Below are positions 54,641-63,857 of a stretch of DNA of 64,000 nucleotides, one piece after another (position 1 is the stretch's first letter; each line of letters opens with the position of its first letter). A program made the translations under genes and the position numbers. The notes beneath the pieces were generated by a model. It had not been told where the DNA came from. It did no database searches and worked only from the letters and a program-made list of their open reading frames with translations. The DNA is taken from assembly GCF_014697355.1 (NCBI RefSeq), contig NZ_JACJRQ010000001.1, positions 248,001-312,000 of the forward strand, read 5' to 3'. This DNA is from Nostoc calcicola FACHB-3891. GTDB taxonomy: Bacteria > Cyanobacteriota > Cyanobacteriia > Cyanobacteriales > Nostocaceae.

Positions 54641-55381
54641 ATGTCAGAAGATTTAAAGGGCAAAGTTGCCCTCATCACTGGTGCAAACAAAGGTATTGGG
54701 TATGAAATTGCACGTCAACTAGGTTCTAGAGGTGCTACCGTTTTTGTTGCTGCTAGAGATATCGGACGCGGCCAAGAAGCGGCGGATAAACTTGGTTTAA
54801 GTGGCATTGATGCCAAAGCAGTTCAACTTGATGTAGTAGACCAAAAAACAATCGACTCCACAGCCCAACAAATCGAGAGCGAATTTGGAAAACTTGACAT
54901 TCTTGTAAACAATGCTGGGATACTAAGTGATGGCGATCGCCTTCCACCCAGTCAAGTAGATATTCAAACACTGCGACACACTTATGAGACAAATGTCTTT
55001 GGAGTATTTGCAGTCACAAAAGCCCTGTTGCCACTTTTGAAAAAGTCAACAGCAGGGCGAATAGTAAATATATCAAGTGGTTTAGGTTCTCTAACTCTGA
55101 ATTTAGACCCAAATTATGAGTTTGCTAATATGAAGCTTGTTGCTTATAACTCATCAAAAACAGCAGTAAACGCCCTGACAGTTTTGTTTGCTGCTGAGTT
55201 GAAAGATACCCCAATAAAAGTCAATGCTGCCGATCCTGGTTTCACAGCAACTGACATTAATCAACACCAAGGTTACCGCACCGTTGAGCAGGGAGCCAAA
55301 GCAGCAGTCAGACTTGCTACCCTCCCTGAAGATGGTTCTACCGGAGGGTTTTTTGACGAAAATGGCGTAGTTCCCTGGTAA
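54641..55381 (+). CDS. Short-chain dehydrogenase/reductase
   Basis: A 246-residue classical SDR resembling carbonyl reductases. NAD(P)-binding ITGANKGIGYEIAR, NNAG in LDILVNNAGIL, catalytic Ser in VNISSGLG and YNSSK (Tyr-x3-Lys). Arg after the first strands (AARDIGRG) suggests NADPH. The C-terminus (PEDGSTGGFFDENGVVPW) is typical. Substrate unknown. Confidence 0.93.
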   Translation: MSEDLKGKVALITGANKGIGYEIARQLGSRGATVFVAARDIGRGQEAADKLGLSGIDAKAVQLDVVDQKTIDSTAQQIESEFGKLDILVNNAGILSDGDRLPPSQVDIQTLRHTYETNVFGVFAVTKALLPLLKKSTAGRIVNISSGLGSLTLNLDPNYEFANMKLVAYNSSKTAVNALTVLFAAELKDTPIKVNAADPGFTATDINQHQGYRTVEQGAKAAVRLATLPEDGSTGGFFDENGVVPW

Positions 55382-55396
55382 CGCGCATTAGGCAAT

Positions 55397-55501
55397 GGGC
55401 ATTAGGAAGGGGGAAAGGGAAAGGGGTAAGGGGGAAAGGTTAAATTTATCCCTTTACCCTTTACCCTTTAACCTTTTCCCCTACCTCCCCATCCCCCTCA
55501 T
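55397..55501 (-). repeat. 105-bp hairpin element, copy B (inverted copy of 13666-13770)
   Basis: The reverse complement agrees with copy A at 104 of 105 positions. Located between the convergent SDR and cyanophycinase-like genes. Confidence 0.85.
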
Positions 55502-55508
55502 GCCCCAC

Positions 55509-56555
55509 TCAATAAGGATTTGAATCAATCCGTCCCCTTTTAACACTCCTGAGATAGTACCCAGAAGTTGGTCTGTTTCTCAAGTTGAAGGTGTCGCCAC
55601 GGGGAACTCTCCAAATTTTGTAGTTGGAGAATGTCAAAGGCGATCGCGGTTCGCAGACTTCTGGCACATGATCGCCTAGTACAAAGTACGCTGCACCCCT
55701 ACCTATAACTTTCACCAGACCATATTTATCCACAAGAACCGATGTACTCTCACTAACTGCAATACCTAAAACACTAGTAGATACACCGTCCTTTATTTGA
55801 CGGGCAATAAAAGCCATAATTCGACCCATTCTTTCTCGTCTATCGAAGTGTGTATCTACGACGGTTCCCTTCAAATGACTCCAATTGAAAAAGTTATAAG
55901 TAAAAGTAATGTCTCGGTAAGGATCTTCGAGTGCATCCCTAGTTTCAATGCCTTTTTCGGAAGAAGCGCAAGCATCGTAGACACACTCACTTTGAATCAT
56001 TGCACCTGCACTGGTGCCACCAATACCACCTCCCTTCAAATAAACTGACTTAACAGCAGCTTCGAGTTTTGTGTCTTTCCAATTGCGGATATACTGGCAT
56101 TGGTCGCCGCCAGCAAAAAAAATCACATCCGCATTTCTGACTTTTTCAGCAATCTCAGCTTTGTTAGCTTCTTGGCGATTGCTAACAATTAGAGTTTCTA
56201 CTGAGTTTACGCCTTTCATGGCAGAAATTGACCGATTGTAATCGTGATTACCCGAAGTGCGAATAACGACAACATTAACTTTGTTGCTGGAGTTAGTACT
56301 TCCCCTAACTTCATCGATCATCCACTGGATAGCGTCATCAACATCCGGGCCTCCTCCACCCAAGCTAAGAACCGGGCCAGCCAACGAAGGAGAACGGACA
56401 TCAAAAGAGGGCGAGGGGCGAACATCAATAGTGTCGCCTAAGAAATAGCGTTTCCAGTTTGCTATAAAACGGGTTATAAGGAAGATTCCCATCTTAAACA
56501 ACTTGATTGCTCTACTCTTCAAGCGCCTTGGTACGTTTGGGAATGCCTTTGTCAT
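55509..56555 (-). CDS. Cyanophycinase-like peptidase (family S51)
   Basis: A 348-residue protein with the S51 fold: LSLGGGGPDVDDAIQWM, VIFFAGGDQCQYI, nucleophile Ser in GGIGGTSAGAMI, and VVDTHFDRRERMGRIMAFI with catalytic His/Asp region. S51 cyanophycinases cut the multi-Arg-Asp polymer into beta-Asp-Arg dipeptides. An N-terminal extension of about 65 residues, basic and with a hydrophobic stretch (LFKMGIFLITRFIANW), distinguishes it from standard cyanophycinase, so substrate and location are uncertain. No cyanophycin synthetase is nearby. Confidence 0.85.
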   Translation of the reverse strand: MTKAFPNVPRRLKSRAIKLFKMGIFLITRFIANWKRYFLGDTIDVRPSPSFDVRSPSLAGPVLSLGGGGPDVDDAIQWMIDEVRGSTNSSNKVNVVVIRTSGNHDYNRSISAMKGVNSVETLIVSNRQEANKAEIAEKVRNADVIFFAGGDQCQYIRNWKDTKLEAAVKSVYLKGGGIGGTSAGAMIQSECVYDACASSEKGIETRDALEDPYRDITFTYNFFNWSHLKGTVVDTHFDRRERMGRIMAFIARQIKDGVSTSVLGIAVSESTSVLVDKYGLVKVIGRGAAYFVLGDHVPEVCEPRSPLTFSNYKIWRVPRGDTFNLRNRPTSGYYLRSVKRGRIDSNPY

Positions 56556-57292
56556 ACTAAACTTCTGATGCAGACTCCAATTATTGCTAAGCTGTTACGC
56601 ATTTGAATTGCTCATTTACTCGTGAATGTTGTCCTCAGTCATTAATCAATTGTTCTTTGTGAACATAAATGACAAATAACAAATGACAATAGACAGTTTT
56701 AATGAAAAATGTGCAATTTAGACGGCCATTAGCTTAACTTTGGCATCAGAAAGCTTGAAATTCCAGCGTACAGGACTTGTACTGTTTTTTAATGCAAAAT
56801 AACCCAGAGTCATCATTAATTCTCTGCGCTAATCTGCAAAAATCTCTAGATTGCTTGTAGCGTTTAATTCTAATTAAAGAAAAATATTAGCGATCGCACT
56901 CTTCATAACTCTTACTCAGAATCTTTTTCGAGCATTTTTAACAGATTATTGTTTCATGCTCTCTGAAAAACAAAATTACATATCTTATCAGCTTTTGGTA
57001 ATTCTGGTGAGAAATTTGGGTGTGAACATTTTCGGTTATTTTTCTTTGACAGTAACAAAAGACAATTATAAAGCTTTGATTAAATGTTTGCTTAACTGTC
57101 TTAACTGTCCTTGCATTTGCATTATGAATGTAATAACCTGTTCAAATAAATTTAAAACATGCTCGTGAAAGCGTGTCATCAATTAGCCCAGGTGGAGCAA
57201 CTACCACTGGTTTATGTTTAACCCAGAAGTAAATGCTTGAAACTGCTTTGTTTGTAGTGAGTAGATTTTATCGAGTAGAGAAGAATTGAAAC
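56556..57292. other. AT-rich intergenic region
   Basis: About 740 bases with no supported gene; a 70-codon frame at 56956-57168 lacks a ribosome site and family features. It separates the cupin/GH31 group from upstream genes and likely holds their promoter. Confidence 0.5.
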
Positions 57293-58069
57293 ATGACAAG
57301 CACACTGGCGTATAACGTAGAAAAGCAATTAAACTTTTCCAGTTCGCACATAGATGCGAAATACATTGAAAATGTCAGGAATTATAACATTAACAACGAA
57401 ACTATCGTAGTTAACCCGCACATGTGGGATGTCTTCGTTGGCGAGCCAGTGAGGAATATTATTCCTGCTTTTTCCTCAACTATCCTCAAAGATATCACCG
57501 TTGAGAAGGCTGAAGCACTGATAGCGATCGAGGTCAAAGACATCATCAACATCGGGAATATTCTTTTGGAAGAGGGTTGGTTTTTCTTAGGCGATACTAT
57601 TGAAGATCCTCCCACTGGTAGCAACACCAGCGAAATTTCTTACCCTAAGAATACACCCCTGTGGAAATCGCCACAATATGATGCGGGTATTGTAGAGATT
57701 GACCCATATTATATGACGAGGCAGGCAAAGACACCAACTCAAAACCAAAGCTTTGTCCTTAAACTCAACTTATGGTTTGCACCCTCATACACCAATTGTT
57801 TCATACACAACAAGCATGACTTTATCGAAATCCACACACAGATATTCGGTACTGGCAGAATGCAAAAGTTCAAAGCTCAAGATTATGGCACTCTCTATGA
57901 AGACATGTTGATGAGTCCAGGATTCACCACTTATGTGCCATTTTGTCAAGTAGAAGAAAATAACAAATACATTTATCCGTGGCATCAATATTACGCAGAT
58001 ACAGATTGCATTTGGATGGCAATAGAGTATCACCCGTTAGCGAAAGCTGAAACTCAGCAACTTGATTGA
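57293..58069 (+). CDS. Cupin-like protein upstream of the GH31 gene
   Basis: A 258-residue protein without signal peptide. The C-terminal half has a cupin-like metal site: NCFIHNKHDFIEIHTQIFGT with His/Glu/His candidates, and YPWHQYYADTDCIWMAIEYH as the second motif. The family is not certain. ATG at 57293 has GAGAAG upstream. The GH31 gene starts 179 bases downstream in the same direction. Fungal aldos-2-ulose dehydratase, which acts on the glucan lyase product 1,5-anhydrofructose, carries cupin domains, so a related role is conceivable; this is inference from context. Confidence 0.55.
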   Translation: MTSTLAYNVEKQLNFSSSHIDAKYIENVRNYNINNETIVVNPHMWDVFVGEPVRNIIPAFSSTILKDITVEKAEALIAIEVKDIINIGNILLEEGWFFLGDTIEDPPTGSNTSEISYPKNTPLWKSPQYDAGIVEIDPYYMTRQAKTPTQNQSFVLKLNLWFAPSYTNCFIHNKHDFIEIHTQIFGTGRMQKFKAQDYGTLYEDMLMSPGFTTYVPFCQVEENNKYIYPWHQYYADTDCIWMAIEYHPLAKAETQQLD

Positions 58070-58248
58070 GGGAGATTGCACAGTCAATTTTGACAACAAT
58101 GCGATCGCATTGCTGGTGTTACATCCTTTGTCCTTGACTCCAACAGATTGTACTACCGAATCTTGAGAGTCTGGAGTTAGGAAAATAAGGTAGCTCCACC
58201 TCAGTCAGTCTGCACACAAGTTCATTTAACATCACCAGAGGTTTATTC

Positions 58249-61200
58249 ATGTCAAGCCCAATTTTATCTGATGTCTACAAGTTCGTTACAGTCGAAGAAT
58301 ATTTCAAAGACATCAAAAGCTGGAAAACCCTTAATAAAGCCTCTTCTTATCAATACATAGATAAAGAACAAACGCTGGTACTGGAATTTCAAAACAGCGA
58401 CGGCAATACCTGTGCCCTGCTACTTCAGTTCGTCCAGAATGATACCTTCCGGGTTCGTTTCAACCCCAAAAAACGCAAGGAAGATTACACCAATAAAAAT
58501 AGTAGAGCATTAGTCCAAAACACCTTCGATGAATTAAAGAAGGACGCACAGCAGGGAGATGAACAGTTCTACATAGACTACGAAGACAAAGCGGGTCATG
58601 GCTGCATACTAACCACGAAAAAGCAGCAGAATGACGAATCTATTATGCAGGTAATTGTCACCACAGATCCATTCCAGATCAATGTGATTAACTGCGAACC
58701 GGACGGCAGCAACTTTAAAGTCTGGGAAACATCATTACCCGGCATATTATATACTCCCAACGGTAATGACGATTATGCCATCATCCAAGTTGTAGACAAA
58801 CCCGCACCAGCCAAATTTATTGGCTTTGGCGAACAAGGTGGCAAGTCACTGTGCCGCAATAACGGCCAACTTAACTATTTCAATTTCGATAACATGCGGT
58901 ACCGTCAGGTTTATAACTACGGCCCTTTAGATGGACGGGAACCGCTTTACCACTCGGAACCGTTTTTCATTGAATTTAACGGCGTTCCCGAAAAAGATTG
59001 TGTCACCGGTATGTACGTTGACAATCGCGGTCAAGTCCTGATGGATATTGGCTACAACAACTCCAGTTCCTATCTGGTCGGTACGCGCTTCGGCGATTTA
59101 GACTATTATTTCTTCATGGCAGACACTCCTGCGGAGCTAATAGACAGCTTTACCGAGATTGTCGGGCGATCGCGGCTCAAACCCCGATGGGCTTTGGGAT
59201 ATCATCAAGGATGCTATGGCTATGAAGACCGGGGCGCTCTAGAATGGACTGTTCGCAAGCATCGTGACTACCAAATTCCCCTCGACGGTCTTCACGTAGA
59301 TGTAGACGTACAGGAGAACTATCACACCTTCACCATTAATACAAACAAGTTCCCCGATCCCAAAGGCATGTTTGCGACTTTAAAAGCGCAAGGTGTCAAG
59401 TGCAGCACAAACATTACCCCAATTATTAGCAGCAACCAAAAAACGCCATACAAATCCTACACAGAAGGCGTGGAAAAAGGCTATTTTGTTCAAGATCGGC
59501 GTTTCTTCGGCGATCTCAATCTCAGCAACCCTGAAGACCTGAACAAGGGTTACAGCTACCAGAATTACGATCCTCCTGGAAAGGAAAGCGTTTTCTTTGC
59601 ATACGACCCAGAACACAACGCTAACAAGGGCAATCCTTATATTGGCGAAGTCTACTACGGAAACGACCGAATTACCGGACAGGAAATGGGTACACCCGGT
59701 CATTACCCCGATTTAGGACGACAAGAAGTACGTGATTGGTGGGGTAAGCAATATCAATATCTCTTTGATATGGGACTGGAAATGGTTTGGCAGGACATGA
59801 CAACACCTGCTATCCGTTCTCGTCGTGGAGATATGCGGGGCTTCCCCTTCCGATTGCTGGTTACTGACGATTCCATTGTGGGAGAGGAACCTAAATTGAC
59901 GCCAGCAATTAAGGTGTGGAATTTGTATTCCTACAATCTCCACAAAGCCACCTACTACGGCCTCAACAACCTTGTCTACTCAGACCAGTCAGATAAACCA
60001 GGACAGCGCCGCAAAGATCGTAACTTCATTGTCGGACGCGGCAGTTTCACCGGGGCGCACCGCTTCGCCGCATTGTGGACAGGCGACAACTCTTCGACCT
60101 GGGATTTCCTGAAGATGAATGTGTGCCAAGTGATGTCACTGGGCATGACTGGTGTCACAATCTGCGGGCAAGACGTTGGCGGCTTTGAACAAGAGGACGA
60201 CAAGCAACGCTGGGTCGGGCCTGAACTCTTTATTCGCTGGGTTGCTGCCGGAGCTTTCCTACCCTGGTTCCGCAACCACTATATGCGTAAAGGGCGCAAG
60301 GAGTTCCAAGAAATCTTCATGTACGAAGAATGGTTTAAGGAAAATTGGGGTGGTAATCTGCCTGAACCGCAAGATTTATACCGTGCAGTTTTACCTGCCT
60401 GTAAGTATTATATTGAATTGCGGTATCGCCTCCTCCAGGTCTTCTATGACGCCATGTTTGAGAACACATATGATGGGTTGCCCATCTGCCGACCTATGTT
60501 TCTCAACGACCCACAAGACAAGGCGCTCTACAATGATAAACTGGCCTTCCTTGACGACCAGTTCTTTGTGCGGCACGATATCCTCGTCGCTCCAGTTTTA
60601 GATCCCCAGTCAGCTGGCAACGGCTACGGCAAACGGGATGTTTATCTCCCAGCAAGCAGCAACTGGTATTCTTTTAAAGACAACAAACAGCCCCTTGATG
60701 CTGCTGTTGATGGTGGGACTACCATCCGCGGTTTTGATGCCAGTCTAAGTAGCGATCCCAAACACATTCCCTTTATCGTTCCCATCTTCGTGCGAGCAGG
60801 GGCGATTATACCCACCATAGAAGTTGAACAATATGTCGGAGAACGCAACAGCAAAGGTCTGCTCAATCCAATCACGTTGAACATCTATCCCGGTGAAAGT
60901 GGCCAATACACCATGTACTTGGATGACGGTGTAAGCCGTGCTTCTGAACCGGAGGAATCAGCCATATACGATAACGATGACCTGGCTAACAGCGAATATC
61001 GTGAAGTACTGATTACGCACAACAAAACTGGCTCAACACGCCAGATTATTGTGGAACGTAAACATGACAAATATCAACCCAAGGAAGACTTTTTCTTCGT
61101 GGCGATCCTACATGAGCCATCTGAAACCACAGGCAATTCAGGTTCTCTGAAAAAGGTGACAATCAACGGGCAAGAGGCTGGCTTAATTTCAGGCGGCAAC

Positions 61201-61335
61201 ACTGATGAACGGGCGCATAAGCTAAGCGGTTCTTCAAACAATGCCTGGTACTACAACGAAAATATCAGGATCAGTTTTGTCAAAGTGTTTGATAACAATT
61301 CGTCGATCAAAATCCAGGCAGAATACAACGCCTAA
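58249..61335 (+). CDS. Glycoside hydrolase family 31 protein, alpha-1,4-glucan lyase-like
   Basis: A 1028-residue GH31 enzyme. Nucleophile Asp516 in MVWQDMTTPAI and acid/base-type Asp613 in LWTGDNSSTW; DGLHVDVDVQENYHTF, GVTICGQDVGGFEQ and FLPWFRNHYMRKG are further barrel motifs. GH31 alpha-glucosidases usually have DMNE after the nucleophile; DMT[T/V]P and the length near 1,030 residues are traits of red-algal and fungal alpha-1,4-glucan lyases (EC 4.2.2.13), which release 1,5-anhydro-D-fructose from glycogen or starch. No signal peptide, so cytoplasmic glycogen is the likely substrate. GH31 is firm; lyase activity is probable, not proven. Confidence 0.9.
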   Translation: MSSPILSDVYKFVTVEEYFKDIKSWKTLNKASSYQYIDKEQTLVLEFQNSDGNTCALLLQFVQNDTFRVRFNPKKRKEDYTNKNSRALVQNTFDELKKDAQQGDEQFYIDYEDKAGHGCILTTKKQQNDESIMQVIVTTDPFQINVINCEPDGSNFKVWETSLPGILYTPNGNDDYAIIQVVDKPAPAKFIGFGEQGGKSLCRNNGQLNYFNFDNMRYRQVYNYGPLDGREPLYHSEPFFIEFNGVPEKDCVTGMYVDNRGQVLMDIGYNNSSSYLVGTRFGDLDYYFFMADTPAELIDSFTEIVGRSRLKPRWALGYHQGCYGYEDRGALEWTVRKHRDYQIPLDGLHVDVDVQENYHTFTINTNKFPDPKGMFATLKAQGVKCSTNITPIISSNQKTPYKSYTEGVEKGYFVQDRRFFGDLNLSNPEDLNKGYSYQNYDPPGKESVFFAYDPEHNANKGNPYIGEVYYGNDRITGQEMGTPGHYPDLGRQEVRDWWGKQYQYLFDMGLEMVWQDMTTPAIRSRRGDMRGFPFRLLVTDDSIVGEEPKLTPAIKVWNLYSYNLHKATYYGLNNLVYSDQSDKPGQRRKDRNFIVGRGSFTGAHRFAALWTGDNSSTWDFLKMNVCQVMSLGMTGVTICGQDVGGFEQEDDKQRWVGPELFIRWVAAGAFLPWFRNHYMRKGRKEFQEIFMYEEWFKENWGGNLPEPQDLYRAVLPACKYYIELRYRLLQVFYDAMFENTYDGLPICRPMFLNDPQDKALYNDKLAFLDDQFFVRHDILVAPVLDPQSAGNGYGKRDVYLPASSNWYSFKDNKQPLDAAVDGGTTIRGFDASLSSDPKHIPFIVPIFVRAGAIIPTIEVEQYVGERNSKGLLNPITLNIYPGESGQYTMYLDDGVSRASEPEESAIYDNDDLANSEYREVLITHNKTGSTRQIIVERKHDKYQPKEDFFFVAILHEPSETTGNSGSLKKVTINGQEAGLISGGNTDERAHKLSGSSNNAWYYNENIRISFVKVFDNNSSIKIQAEYNA

Positions 61336-61341
61336 ATATTT

Positions 61342-61412
61342 GTAAAAACTCAGAAACTGAGTTTTTACAAAAGCTATGCAACAGCCGTTGTTGCAGCGAC
61401 TGTTGCATAGCT
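61342..61412 (+). terminator. Two tandem perfect hairpins after the GH31 gene
   Basis: First GTAAAAACTCAG-AAA-CTGAGTTTTTAC, then arms AGCTATGCAACAG / CTGTTGCATAGCT around a 15-base loop. They probably end the cupin-GH31 transcript, although there is no long T-run after the second. Confidence 0.6.
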
Positions 61413-61463
61413 CTGATGAGTTTCTATTTGAATTAAGCGATAGGCAATCGGAGGGATTGTATA

Positions 61464-61850
61464 ATGAAAAGCATACAAAAAGTTGCAGAAACCCAAAGGG
61501 TGTGGCAAAAACACATTGAAGCATGGGATGCAAGTGACCTAGATGCCATTATGGAAGACTATACAGAAGAATCCGTAATGATTTTAAACAATTTAATGCT
61601 TGAGGGGACTAAAGCAATACGCAATGTTTTTGCGAATCTTTTTAAACTATTTAACGATGGTGATAACAAAATAGAGCCTGCTGTAATTGAAGGAGAAGTT
61701 ATCTATATTATTTGGAACTTTAAACCTCGAGCAGAAAACGGCAAGTCCTACTTTGGAACGGACACCTTTGTTGTCCAAGATGGCATAATTAAATACCAAA
61801 CTATTGCTTCTGAACTGTATAAAAAATACCTGGTAAGTAGTCAGTATTGA
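61464..61850 (+). CDS. NTF2-like / SnoaL-type small protein
   Basis: A 128-residue cone-fold protein: HIEAWDASDLDAIMEDYTEE, KAIRNVFANLFKLF, IIWNFKPRAENGKSYFGTDTFVVQDGIIKYQTI. The fold serves binding or isomerase-type catalysis on small molecules. A strong GGAGGG precedes the ATG. It follows the hairpins after the GH31 gene; a role in the same pathway is possible but not shown. Confidence 0.85.
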   Translation: MKSIQKVAETQRVWQKHIEAWDASDLDAIMEDYTEESVMILNNLMLEGTKAIRNVFANLFKLFNDGDNKIEPAVIEGEVIYIIWNFKPRAENGKSYFGTDTFVVQDGIIKYQTIASELYKKYLVSSQY

Positions 61851-61929
61851 TGGTTAAAAGAGGCTGACGGCTATTAATGTCTTCGATCAAGCAGCGCTTG
61901 ATTAAAGACCAGTCATATCGCTTTTAGTC

Positions 61930-63857
61930 TAGTTCCCGGTGCGAAACTGCTAAAAAAATCAGATATAAAATTTTGTTAATAATCAATAGTTAGTACATAT
62001 AGCTATTGATTATTAACCAAAGCAGTCTTTAATATTTATCCCGCAAAATTGGCTAGTAAAATTTTCAATTGTCCTCAAATTTCATTGATAATAATTTCAA
62101 ACCAAACCGTGATAAATTATTTTATTTTTGAGAGTCTTTCGACTAATAACAGTTAAATTATGAGCAATAATTCCCCAGCCGACCCAACGACAAAATCCGA
62201 ACTCTCCCCTATATAAGCAACGTTGTAAGCCAAAACATCGTTTCAAAAAACTGATACGTCCTTCTACTCCATTATGCCAATGACGAGCTTTTTTAAAATT
62301 TCTTTTTCTTTCATGCTTGATGCGTTCTTTACTTCGATAACCACCTTTGGGTAATATGACTTCTTTGACTCCTAATAATTGTGCATAATTTTCGTTTGTT
62401 TGAGAGTAAACACCTCTATCTGTAGTCACAAGTTTTGGAGATGAACCAAAGTTTTGTATATGTTGGTCAAGGCTTGGAATTAATTGTTGAGTATCGTGAG
62501 GATTACCTTTGAGAATTCGATAATTGCTGACAATTCCACCATCAACTTCATCTAACCAAACTTTATGTCCAAACTCCACATCTACATTGATTTTACCTCG
62601 ACATATTATATCTGTATGAGATTCAAATATACTGACAATTTTCGAGGCAGCAGGTACTTTCTCAAAATTGAAAACTCGTCTCTGAGTTTGGTCAATTACT
62701 TGTAATACACGAGGGAGAAAAATTTCAACTTGTTGAAGTAGCTGATGATACTCTAGGAAATTTGAATCCTCAATAACTAACTTCACTTTTTGAGCCTGTT
62801 TCCAGCTAGCTTTAGCGATCTCAATCAATTTAGAGTAGGCTTTTTCTCTTTTTTGACGACCGGATTGATTTCGCGTTTTAGATAAACTATCAATCTCTCT
62901 AGAAATTCTTCTAGCTGTGCGATGACGATTCCTAAAAATACTTAAGTTAATATTTTTTGAAGTTCGCAATAAAATTTCTTTTGCTTGCGATAAAAGCCGA
63001 CTGATTACCTTGACTCCATCTACTAATAAACTGTTATCAGAGGGTAAGTGAATATTAGTAGCTACGACTGTACCATCTGTTCTTATCTTTTTACCCTGAG
63101 TTACTTGTAACTTAATTGCTATTTGAGTTAAACGTTGGTTAAATTGTAACAAGGTCTCTTGACGAATTTGATTTGACCAACGAATTAAAGTACTTTTATT
63201 GGGAAGAGGGTTAAAATAAATTCTACAAAATTTTCTTAAAACTAAACTTTCGTTAACCTTTGAAATAGTTTTTGCATAGCTCAAGCCCCGCAGGTGCTTC
63301 AGTGCTAACATTCGTAATATTACTTCAACCGGAGTTGAATTTCTCCCTGTTTTATTTGTATTGGGATAACGCTTTGATAAATCGGATTCCACTAACCGAA
63401 ACAATTCTTCATCCGAAAGTATTTTATCTATTTTAAAAATGAAATCATCCATTTCTCCAATTAACTCAATCAAAATGCTAAATTCTTTATCAAATTCATA
63501 TTTTCTACGTAACATTGGATATTGGTTGAGCCTGCAATCATGTACTACTCAAAAACATACTTAAGAACGATTAACTATTAAAATTTACTCAAAAATAATT
63601 AACAAAAATTTATTTTTTCTGGAGATTTATTCATCTTTTTTATCCTCAAAGGCTCGAAGAAGAGAAAATCGCGATCGCTAATTTATTTTATAAGAGCGAA
63701 CGCCGACAAGACCCCAGAGCGATCGCATCCTTGATTGCTCTGAGGAGATATTTAGTTCAAAAGTACTATAAATTAAGAGATCAAGTTCTGGGTGGGTGCG
63801 CTTATATTTGATGTATAGCTTTTGCCATAAAGGTTTTGAGTTTCGCACCGGGAACTA
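61930..63857 (-). mobile_element. Complete 1.93-kb insertion sequence
   Basis: Inverted ends TAGTTCCCGGTGCGAAACT are identical at both sides, with GTC duplications at 61927-61929 and 63858-63860. It carries one transposase gene on the minus strand. Both ends and the gene look intact, so it may be active. Confidence 0.88.
62097..63515 (-). CDS. Transposase (DUF772/DDE, ISNCY/IS5-like group)
   Basis: A 472-residue DDE transposase. The N-terminal DUF772-type region is STPVEVILRMLALKHLRGLS to NPLPNKSTLIRW. Catalytic residues: Asp in KIRTDGTVVATNIH, Asp in LVTTDRGVYSQ and Glu in NGVEGRISFLKR. A long helical insert lies between the first and second Asp. ATG 63515 start. The element around it is complete. 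Group assignment between ISNCY (IS1202-like) and IS5-like is uncertain. Confidence 0.9.
   Translation of the reverse strand: MLRRKYEFDKEFSILIELIGEMDDFIFKIDKILSDEELFRLVESDLSKRYPNTNKTGRNSTPVEVILRMLALKHLRGLSYAKTISKVNESLVLRKFCRIYFNPLPNKSTLIRWSNQIRQETLLQFNQRLTQIAIKLQVTQGKKIRTDGTVVATNIHLPSDNSLLVDGVKVISRLLSQAKEILLRTSKNINLSIFRNRHRTARRISREIDSLSKTRNQSGRQKREKAYSKLIEIAKASWKQAQKVKLVIEDSNFLEYHQLLQQVEIFLPRVLQVIDQTQRRVFNFEKVPAASKIVSIFESHTDIICRGKINVDVEFGHKVWLDEVDGGIVSNYRILKGNPHDTQQLIPSLDQHIQNFGSSPKLVTTDRGVYSQTNENYAQLLGVKEVILPKGGYRSKERIKHERKRNFKKARHWHNGVEGRISFLKRCFGLQRCLYRGEFGFCRWVGWGIIAHNLTVISRKTLKNKIIYHGLV

Noticed and set aside
56956..57168. 70-codon frame upstream of the cupin-like gene
   Set aside because: AT-rich, Cys/Leu-rich by composition, no ribosome site.
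60152..60601. 149-codon frame overlapping the GH31 gene on the same strand
   Set aside because: Shadow of the GH31 gene, Ser/Thr-rich without domain features.
57293..61335. Recent foreign origin of the cupin/GH31 genes
   Set aside because: They look somewhat more GC-rich than neighbours by eye, but I cannot compute composition, and HIP1 sites occur in and around them, so I do not claim transfer.
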